From positions 22,595,813-22,659,812 of the forward strand of contig CM036759.1 in assembly GCA_020796225.1 (NCBI GenBank): 64,000 nt of DNA, written 5' to 3'. Under the pieces are notes generated by a model. It had not been told where the DNA came from. It saw only the letters and a list, made by a program, of their open reading frames with translations, and made no database searches. This DNA is from Arion vulgaris (taxonomy: Eukaryota; Mollusca; Gastropoda; Stylommatophora; Arionidae). This document shows positions 59,701 to 64,000 of this stretch, piece by piece. The position numbers and the translations under genes were made by a program. Position 1 is the stretch's first letter, and every line of letters begins with the position of its first letter.

Positions 59701-62700
59701 CACTAAATTTGTTCAATATTGATTCTGCTCAGCTGTTCTGACTAGTCTCTATCACTATTGCGGCTTAGCTCGAGGAAGCGACATTGGAGATCTACTGATA
59801 ATCATAATTCATTGTATTACTATTTACATAAGTACTAGAACTAGTGTCACATGTTTCCTCATGCAAATCTTGAATTAGTTATTCATCAATATCTGAATCC
59901 TCCTCGATCTCTGCAAAAAATTCTCCATCATCTGAATCATAATTAGCTCCATCTCGCAACAAATTTTGCAGAAAAATTGAAGGCCTTACTAAATATAAAT
60001 AGTTCATAACAACTAAACTATACATGTTTGATCATGAACCCAAGAGTACCTGGTTCAAACCCCACGGTTGGCAAGTTTGGAAGCAAATTTGTTTCGTGGA
60101 TTTTTACATAAAGGTAAAATAGACCTCACCGTTCAGAAAGTAATGGCAAACTACTGAACGTATAAGTGGTGCCTAGAAAATCAGCGACTTATTTACTGTG
60201 ATTGATGGCTGCGTACTTTAGGATATGCCACGATTTCAACAACATAGCTGGAATCTATTACTGGTAGTGATATATGGGCAAAATTAAGTGTCTATTCGCA
60301 AGGAAAGATACAGAAAAATTCATTTAAAAAGGCACCTGGGTGGTTACCGGGCCCAAATTTGGGGTGTAAAGAATAGAACCACTGTTACCTGCCACGCATG
60401 TGTTAATAAGAGGCTACTAAGGAGGTTTGGCTGACATCGGATGCACATGTCCTAAACGTGTACTAGTCTGCGTTTAGGGGCCTACCAAACCAATGTGCAA
60501 CGTTACACATTCTTGGCAAAGATCAAACATCACAAAAAGTGATTAAAATTGATCGTAAAGAACGAACGCAAAGAAGAAGAAGATTTAAAAAGGTATAACC
60601 GCATCGTCTTATGGGATTGAATCAGTAGCAGTTGCTTTCTGCCATTATGGGGTGTAAAAGGTTAATATCAGGAACTACTGCATTTGGAATCGAACTGCCT
60701 GTGTGGTGCCGGGGCCCTCAAGGGAAGCAAAGAATAGTACCACTGCGACCTACAAGACATGTCGTAAGAGGCGACTGATGTAGGACCTAGGGAAACTACC
60801 TTAGTAAATAAAAAGCATCGCAGAAATCGGATGTGCTGTCTTACTTGTAGGCGCATAACTGGCACAACGTACAATCGCTCTTAGACTCAGATCATACACA
60901 GAGCGTTTAACAAGTGGTCGATATGGAGCGTTCGAAGAAAAAGGAATCGAATACACTGACTTGTAACTACCAGAACATGTTAACTTCATCATCATCAAGT
61001 AGCTTGTCCCTTTCGGAACTTGGCTCTCATGACAGCATTTCTGAAAAACTCTGTTCTGTGCAAGTTAACCGGCGTCAGCAGCAGTCATTTTCAGATCGTC
61101 AATGACATCTTGCAGCCATCGTCCTCTAGGTCTTCCTCTCATTCTTCTTCTAGGCACGTTTGATGGGTCTGAAATATTTAATTTCCTTGATTTTATGCTC
61201 TTTAATAGTCAACTCTCTTTAACACTTTCGCTGCCACCCATTTTTCAACCAAGTCTGGCTCACTTCCTCGCTATTTTTTGGGCATGATCAGTTTTCAGGG
61301 TGACAATTTCAAAAAATAAAATAGGACTTTTAAACTATGGAATAGTGTTCATATATTAATCAGCTACTAACATGTCTATATGTAGAGTATATTCATCATA
61401 ATGCGCAAGCTATTGCTGTAACTGATATTGGCGTCGTGCCCCTTTCCTATCCACAGTATGACATGGCCCCCGTTTTCGAGGTGAGTGTGCATTACCTACT
61501 CCTGTACCCCTGGGAATATCTGCTATCGATCTATAAACATCGCCACTTGAATCAAAGTTCAAATTCGTATCACATTTTCCGAGTCCGTTTTATCACTATC
61601 ACTGGCTGAATAAGAGTCATTTTGGGCATCACTATTCATCAGCTACGTCGTCCATTTTGAAAAGCTATGATTACTTATGAAAATCGTCCCAAAAAATCGG
61701 ATATACGATAAGTTTACCGCACTTATGCTAGATCTGCCATTTTGGAGAGATCGTCGGAACAATATGGAAGTAGTGCATCATGGGACCCCTATTTTTGGCT
61801 AGCAATATTCCCCTTTTAAAAAAGACGTCGACACGTCAGACGACAAAAGTCTACGATGGTATGGAAACTTGGTATTTCGCCAACTTTTGTCGTCGGTGGC
61901 AGCAAACGTGTTAAGGGGTTTGGCTCTCTAGAAAGTTTTAGTCAAAAACATTGATTTTTCAAAGTGTTTAGTTCTACAAAGTAAACATTTGTACTATCGA
62001 TTACACATAAAATTATGTTGTTTTGTTTTTTCGTATTAGCATTACAACATTAAGAAACGTCAAATTCCAACCTTTTGTCTTTCAAATTCAAACTTAAAAA
62101 TTGAATTTTCTCAAAATCATTTTTATCCATTTGTTTGTTTCGGAAATCCCTGAATTTTAGCTAATACTAAAGCTAGATACACGAAATTTGAGGTGAATAT
62201 CCCACATATGGTTTTGTAGCTACATGTCCATTTCAAATTACATTTTTTGAAAATGTGTTCTTAAAATTAATTTTTAGTGTGAAATAATTACACATTTTGT
62301 GCGGGGTTTTTTTTTTTTTTTTTGCAATTATAAGTTTAAAAATAAAATATATTTCTTGAGATTTTACAGAAAATAAATGCCTGTAGCTGTAAATATGCTT
62401 ACAGCATATACTGTATAATCACCCCTTTATTTCTCAATATATTTGTTTGTTTTGTAAATTTTAGGATCCTAATATGTATTTTTTTAAGATGGCCGCTTTT
62501 GACATGGCAGCCATGCAATTTAATTTTTTTTTAAATATTAAAATAGATCTACATTCTTAGTTTAACATGCTAATTAATAAAGAAAATTATTTTTTTTCGG
62601 AGCCAAATCCCTTAATATCAAGCTGTTGCAGAATAGAAGCATTTGCTCTTTTCTCTGTCCATGGTATTCTAAGTACATGTTAAATTAGACTGACAGTTTT

Positions 62701-63179
62701 GATTTAGCAAAGATTCAATAAATTTCGGTTAACTGAAACTCTCTTCAGAACAAAATCATTTGGCACTTGGTAAATGTATTTGGTAATGCAGTGAAAAAAA
62801 TCCAGTTGTATCAATGAAAATGTATTGTAATTGTTGTCCTATCTTATCCAGCAGGGAGAAAAACGAAAACTCACAGATTCTGACTCAACAGAAGACACTG
62901 CATCATCCTCAAGTGCAACACCCAGAAAATCACCAAGAGGAAGGCTAATTCCAGGTCCATCAAATGCTAAAACACCTTCAGCTGCAAATTTGAAAAAATC
63001 GAAAGGTGCTGCTTCCAAACCAGCAGTATCACCATCTGGTAGGAGTAGACCTAAGCCTAATCTTAGCTCGCCAACACAGAGATCAGTCCCATCTTCTAAT
63101 GGTAAAGGCACATTTGGTAGTATCAAAGCTAAAAAATTCTTCCCATTGCCGGCTCCAACAAAGTCGGTAACAGCTGCAG
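40038..63179 (+). CDS. VRK1: VRK1-type Ser/Thr protein kinase (11 coding exons, 3' end beyond window)
   Basis: Join 40038-40065, 42236-42379, 45005-45063, 47012-47081, 50464-50663, 52242-52346, 53515-53647, 54633-54753, 58164-58225, 58711-58856 and 62855-63179. All joins are GT-AG with matching phases. The kinase domain spans about residues 38-340: G-Q-G-G-F-G loop (48-53), V-I-K lysine 76, catalytic Asp 183 in [11 protein letters not shown] Asp 207, and A-P-S-R-R-G-D (247-253). The VRK signature K-L-K-Y-L-G is at 109-114 and G-Y-C-M-I-Q-W-L at 258-265. The tail is basic and Ser/Pro-rich. VRK1 kinases are nuclear and phosphorylate BAF/BANF1 and histone H3 in the mitotic cycle (family knowledge; NHK-1 or ballchen in flies). 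The in-frame TGA upstream of ATG fixes the start. Confidence 0.95.
41225..41480 (+). repeat. LINE 3'-end fragment
   Basis: The plus strand reads [22 protein letters not shown] and E-M-K-A-C-G-L with one stop. It is the post-RT segment. Confidence 0.8.
41603..41757 (+). repeat. SINE-C copy, 3' truncated
   Basis: B-box-like gtttgaatccggacc, then ttcctaggattgttgttgg and actcggcaggtgacatg, in plus orientation. It is followed within 10 bp by a SINE-B. Confidence 0.7.
41768..41993 (+). repeat. SINE-B copy
   Basis: A plus-strand copy with caaagaatagtaacactgcg, gcatgtcgtaagaggagact and an aaagaagaagaa tail. It sits directly after the SINE-C copy. Confidence 0.85.
42236..42379 (+). CDS. VRK1: VRK1 exon 2: glycine-rich loop
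   Basis: Acceptor taatgcag, donor gtatgt, phases 1 and 1. It encodes residues 10-57, including K-K-E-W-H-L-G and the nucleotide-binding [10 protein letters not shown]. Confidence 0.95.
43776..44006 (-). repeat. SINE-C copy, best preserved
   Basis: The minus-strand head is ggggtctctgtggctgagtg with A box tggctgagtggtta and B box ggttcgagtcc, resembling a long-variable-arm tRNA. The body runs to cattgcaccgggttt. It is the reference copy for the family here. Confidence 0.9.
44338..44586 (-). repeat. SINE-A copy
   Basis: A minus-strand, near full-length copy, with cttctttgcgttcgttc at its left and ggtaacagtggctctattc near its head. It abuts SINE-C at 44593. Confidence 0.9.
44593..44810 (+). repeat. 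SINE-C copy, diverged
   Basis: The plus-strand body has ctagaatttttgctggaact, gaaccatttctgcggag and a tgaagtcgatcctttggc end, matching 43776 in opposite orientation. The tRNA head is eroded. Confidence 0.75.
45005..45063 (+). CDS. VRK1: VRK1 exon 3: ATP-binding lysine
   Basis: Acceptor tccttacag, donor gtaagt. It encodes residues 58-77 ending N-Y-V-I-K-I. Lys 76 fills the position of the ATP-binding lysine. Confidence 0.9.
46244..46483 (-). repeat. SINE-B copy
   Basis: A minus-strand copy from cctgtgtgttgtcggggtcc to the gaagaagttcac tail. It is diverged in the gaggcgact core. Confidence 0.8.
46495..46660 (+). repeat. LINE 3' end with (GA) tail
   Basis: The plus strand reads [22 protein letters not shown] and V-E-G-L-C-P then a stop, followed by gagagaagagagagag. 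It is related to 54812-55105. Confidence 0.8.
47012..47081 (+). CDS. VRK1: VRK1 exon 4
   Basis: Acceptor tttgttcacag, donor gtaagt. It encodes [17 protein letters not shown], matching the N-G-P-L-F-x-E-x-x-F-Y-Q block (including the alpha-C Glu) of VRK kinases. Confidence 0.93.
47916..48113. repeat. Inverted-repeat unit with 'aacatttcggcc' arms
   Basis: The left arm contains acacagtaacatttcggcc and the right arm, inverted, acacagtaacattccaacc, each followed by aaaag-cct. The spacer is about 90 bp. The left flank aacaaagtactgtagttt and a tttcggcc arm recur at 63429-63480. Resemblance to Penelope-like terminal sequences is only an impression. Confidence 0.6.
48358..49440 (-). pseudogene. LINE remnant: RT segment plus C-terminus, internal deletion, SINE inside
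   Basis: Reading the minus strand from 49440: [17 protein letters not shown] (reverse transcriptase), then the SINE-H insert, then F-C-K-I-I-L-N-R-I and [10 protein letters not shown]. After about 48662 it jumps to the C-terminal family of 14500-15115, which ends at 48358. The catalytic FADD part is deleted. Confidence 0.8.
48873..49211 (+). repeat. SINE-H with poly(A)-type tail and 13-bp target-site duplication
   Basis: It begins at a tRNA-like head (ctcgggttcgaacctac is the B box), runs about 320 bp and ends in an A-rich tail (gaaaaaagaaaaaaaaaaaa). The duplication actgataataggg is at 48860-48872 and 49212-49224, inside LINE reverse transcriptase sequence. No other copy is seen in the window. 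Confidence 0.9.
49502..49655 (-). repeat. SINE-G copy (tRNA-headed)
   Basis: The minus-strand head gtggtctgatggttaaac has an A box, and gtgttcaactcataggtaag a B box, followed by ttttttctgttggg. It matches 23346-23512. Confidence 0.7.
49871..50028 (-). repeat. SINE-A 3' part, 5'-truncated
   Basis: The minus-strand copy begins at ggcagaaatcggatgc and ends at the aacgaatgcaaagaag tail. The truncation point is close to that of the copy at 55488. Flanks atttaccaac and atttatcaac look like a slightly mutated target duplication. Confidence 0.85.
50464..50663 (+). CDS. VRK1: VRK1 exon 5: kinase N-lobe to hinge
   Basis: Acceptor ttttcccag, donor gtaatt. It encodes residues 101-167: [30 protein letters not shown]. 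This aligns with the hinge region of VRK kinases. Confidence 0.97.
50664..52241 (+). other. VRK1 intron 5
   Basis: A (CT)n tract at 50726-50774 and LINE pieces at 51100-51920. Nothing else was recognised. Confidence 0.8.
51100..51920 (+). pseudogene. LINE RNase H pieces in inverted domain order
   Basis: 51140-51300 encodes the RNase H end ([12 protein letters not shown]). It is followed at 51340-51920 by sequence that normally lies upstream: [14 protein letters not shown] and the RNase H start V-Y-T-D-G-S-A-F-K with N-Y-D-A-E-I-H-A. One frameshift is near 51540. The order implies two truncated copies side by side or a rearrangement. Confidence 0.8.
52242..52346 (+). CDS. VRK1: VRK1 exon 6: catalytic loop
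   Basis: Acceptor ggctgtag, donor gtatga. It encodes residues 168-202 with [13 protein letters not shown]. Asp 183 is the proton-acceptor position. VRK proteins typically have H-G-D here, and the Gly is Ala in this sequence. Confidence 0.97.
52347..53514 (+). other. VRK1 intron 6
   Basis: No repeat partner was found. A 165-codon minus-strand frame (52965-52468) is discussed in the findings. A C-x-x-C-G-K-R-L-like scrap lies at 53150-53200 on the plus strand. Confidence 0.6.
53515..53647 (+). CDS. VRK1: VRK1 exon 7: metal-binding and activation segment
   Basis: Acceptor gtattttctcag, donor gtactt. It encodes residues 203-246 with [10 protein letters not shown] (DYG in place of DFG, usual for VRKs) and [13 protein letters not shown]. 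Confidence 0.97.
53648..54632 (+). other. VRK1 intron 7
   Basis: AT-rich, with no recognised repeat. Small frames at 54208-54426 are unsupported. Confidence 0.6.
54633..54753 (+). CDS. VRK1: VRK1 exon 8: C-lobe, APSRRGD
   Basis: Acceptor tgtctcttaag, donor gtaagc, ends in phase 2. It encodes [19 protein letters not shown] and K-L-P-W-G-N, near-identical to VRK1/VRK2 proteins. Confidence 0.97.
54812..55105 (-). repeat. LINE 3' end with (ATG)n tail
   Basis: The minus strand reads [23 protein letters not shown] and [13 protein letters not shown] then a stop, and ends in ggtgatgatgatgatga. This is the C-terminus of a widespread animal LINE. Confidence 0.87.
55106..55475. other. VRK1 intron 8, unannotated part
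   Basis: AT-rich; nothing recognised. Confidence 0.5.
55488..55638 (-). repeat. SINE-A, 5'-truncated, with 12-bp target-site duplication
   Basis: The duplication gacctgaatatt is at 55476-55487 and 55639-55650. The copy lacks the head and central core, starting at ggctgaaatcgg. The intact duplication shows truncation happened at insertion. Confidence 0.92.
55651..57840 (-). pseudogene. LINE remnant: reverse transcriptase with C-terminal zinc-finger-like motif
   Basis: From 57668 down the minus strand: [11 protein letters not shown], a palm motif [22 protein letters not shown], catalytic L-L-F-A-D-D-C-A-L (about 56783-56757), [15 protein letters not shown] and R-R-I-L-K-I-N-W. Further down a [18 protein letters not shown] motif (55903-55850) looks like a C2H2 finger missing its last His. 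Several frameshifts are present and no endonuclease is recognised. It lies inside VRK1 intron 8 on the opposite strand. Confidence 0.87.
57841..58163 (+). other. VRK1 intron 8, end
   Basis: AT-rich; nothing beyond the exon acceptor. Confidence 0.5.
58164..58225 (+). CDS. VRK1: VRK1 exon 9 (62 nt)
   Basis: Acceptor ttctgcttag, donor gtagta. It joins in phase 2 and leaves in phase 1. It encodes [18 protein letters not shown], equivalent to the R-E-N-I-x-x-L-M-x-K-C-F-P helix of vertebrate VRK1. It was found by phase and splice sites. Confidence 0.85.
58711..58856 (+). CDS. VRK1: VRK1 exon 10: end of kinase domain
   Basis: Acceptor accgtttccag, donor gtataa. It encodes residues 308-356 with L-D-Y-H-S-E-P-N-Y and I-L-K-T-G-L, matching the L-x-Y-x-x-x-P-x-Y and I-L-x-x-G-L blocks at the end of VRK kinase domains. 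Confidence 0.93.
60023..60245 (+). repeat. SINE-E copy, head eroded
   Basis: Gatcatgaacccaagagtac, B-box ctggttcaaaccccacgg, then cgtggatttttacataaagg and caaactactgaacgtataag. It matches 11764-11990. Confidence 0.85.
60333..60582 (+). repeat. SINE-A copy with 11-bp target-site duplication
   Basis: A full-length plus-strand copy of 250 bp between atttaaaaagg at 60322-60332 and 60583-60593. It has a slightly disrupted core (taataagaggctac). Confidence 0.95.
60695..60942 (+). repeat. SINE-B copy with 9-bp target-site duplication
   Basis: A full-length plus-strand copy of 248 bp between ggaatcgaa at 60686-60694 and 60943-60951. It carries the core catgtcgtaagaggcgact. Confidence 0.95.
60985..61165 (-). 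repeat. LINE 3' end
   Basis: The minus strand reads [16 protein letters not shown] and [10 protein letters not shown], ending in a gatgatgat tail. It is related to 18488-18830. Confidence 0.8.
61219..61914 (-). mobile_element. piggyBac-like element, internally deleted
   Basis: TTAA at 61215-61222-type and 61911-61914 bounds: the left end reads TTAA-CACTTTCGCTGCCACC (TTAA at 61219-61222) and the right end GGTGGCAGCAAACGTG-TTAA. The inverted repeats agree at 14 of 16 bases. On the minus strand near 61660-61600 a short acidic start (M-D-D-V-A-D-E, then Ser/Asp-rich codons after a stop) resembles piggyBac transposase N-termini. Only about 690 bp remain, so there is no active transposase. Confidence 0.75.
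61915..62611. mobile_element. Second TTAA-bounded inverted-repeat element (MITE-like)
   Basis: It starts GGGGTTTGGCTC and ends GAGCCAAATCCC, with TTAA at 61911-61914 and 62612-62615. It is AT-rich, about 697 bp, with no coding capacity. It shares its left TTAA with the piggyBac-like element. The superfamily is inferred from TTAA only. Confidence 0.65.
62855..63179 (+). CDS. VRK1: VRK1 exon 11: basic Ser/Pro-rich tail
   Basis: The acceptor is ccagcag, so a second acceptor 3 nt upstream would add one Gln. It encodes [15 protein letters not shown], then [13 protein letters not shown] and K-A-K-K-F-F-P. Basic patches suggest nuclear localisation. The donor is uncertain: gtttgt after 63179 or gtaaca after 63166. 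Further exons should follow outside the window. Confidence 0.8.
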
Positions 63180-63419
63180 GTTTGTACAAGTTTTTTTTAT
63201 CCTTGCTTGTGTATTTGTGCAAATCTTGTATTTGAACTCTCACATTGTTTTGGGGGTGAACAATTTGTGTAAGCTTCACTTTGGTCCTTATAGCATGTCA
63301 GATTCATGAAATTAAGTCAAATAAGAGATTGAAATGTGACCATGACAAATGAATTTGCTCAGACAGTAATAGATCAAATTCAAAATAACTTACAATTGAT
63401 GAATAAAGTGTAATGTCGA

Positions 63420-63545
63420 AACACATAATAACAAAGTACTGTAGTTTAACAATAACAATACACTGCAACGTTTCGGCCGAAATGTCTTTATCAACCAAAC
63501 GATACAACAGGAGTGATGAATTTCACAGAACACTACATATAGTCT
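63420..63545. repeat. Repeat with 'aacgtttcggccgaaatg' motif
   Basis: Aacaaagtactgtagttt, then acactgcaacgtttcggccg, then tctttatcaacc. The first two blocks recur at 47930-47965. Boundaries are not defined. Confidence 0.55.
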
Positions 63546-63589
63546 ACAACAGAAACATCCCAACGGTCCTAAAATGAAAATCTGTGTCT

Positions 63590-64000
63590 AGTGGCACTTG
63601 ACTGTCTTCCACAAGGTATGCCCGCCCAACCCACCACAATTTTCTTCTCCTGTCCTTTTTCACAAGCTGGTATTTGCCATACCATCTCAGTCTGAGAATC
63701 TGCCGAAGACATTTGTTGATAAAGGTCTGAATCTAATTTGTATTTAATTTCCTAACCCGCCACTTTTTTGAGCCATACATCACAATGGGTTTCACATTTG
63801 AGTTGAATATCCTGAGCTTTGTTTTAGTGAAGATGGCAGTAGAGTTCCACACTGCATTCAGGAGAGCAAAGGTTTTCCCAATTTTGACGTTAATGTCCTC
63901 ATCTGTACCTTCTGCTTGGCTGATCTTGCTGCTACGGTAGACAAACTCAGTAACATCTATAGCCCTTCTATAATCATTCAATGAGTACTAGGTCTTCCTA
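63590..64000 (-). pseudogene. LINE reverse transcriptase 3' part, runs off the window
   Basis: The minus strand reads F-A-L-L-N-A-V-W-N, K-T-K-L-R-I-F-N-S-N-V-K-P-I-V-M-Y-G-S and then, further down, C-L-R-Q-I-L-R-L-R-W-Y. This is the region after the catalytic motif of non-LTR reverse transcriptases. The 5' part lies beyond 64000. Confidence 0.85.

Larger units (their letters stand above)
58857..62854 (+). other. VRK1 intron 10
   Basis: 58857-60022 shows nothing recognised (T-rich, some low-complexity frames). The rest holds SINEs E, A and B, a LINE scrap and two TTAA-bounded elements, listed separately. Confidence 0.8.

Noticed and set aside
63180..63235. Extension of the VRK1 tail exon to the stop at 63235
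   Set aside because: The codons after 63179 are T-rich intron-like sequence following a usable gt donor, and VRK tails normally continue.

Overview
The window looks like nuclear DNA from an invertebrate animal. It is AT-rich and has split genes with GT-AG introns of 1-13 kb. It is crowded with decayed LINEs, tRNA-headed SINEs, several DNA transposons and minisatellites. No bacterial, plastid or viral genes were recognised. The species cannot be fixed from the sequence. The central motif of the commonest SINEs reminds me of repeats in gastropod molluscs, but that is memory and was not checked.

Two conserved protein-coding genes lie head to head. On the + strand a VRK1-type protein kinase begins at 40038. 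Eleven coding exons with matching phases can be followed to about 63179, and the gene appears to continue past the window. On the - strand a PPP1R37-like regulator of protein phosphatase 1 begins at 38868. Three coding exons (38868-38337, 25645-25548, 23800-23758) carry the PP1-docking motif and the conserved N-terminal region, and the leucine-rich repeat exons were not found. The 1.17 kb between the two start codons contains opposed CCAAT boxes and a YY1-like site, and is the likely shared promoter.

Region by region: 1-2.2 kb holds a LINE 3' end split by a deleted hAT transposon. 5.1-8.8 kb is a 23-bp minisatellite split by a Tc1/mariner-type element. 8.8-19.1 kb holds SINEs, LINE 3' ends, a 31/33-bp minisatellite (12.3-13.3 kb) and a 50-bp satellite (17.28-18.08 kb). 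20.3-21.3 kb is a LINE RNase H remnant cut by a SINE. 23.7-38.9 kb is the PPP1R37-like gene, whose first intron contains a full-length but broken 3.25 kb LINE (28610-31858) with target-site duplications. 40.0-63.2 kb is VRK1, with introns full of SINEs, LINE remnants and a pair of TTAA-bounded elements (61.2-62.6 kb).

Apart from the two genes, nearly everything recognisable is mobile-element debris. Nested insertions give a relative order: tandem arrays and LINEs first, then SINEs and DNA transposons inside them. SINE letters A-H are labels made up here for families seen in this window.
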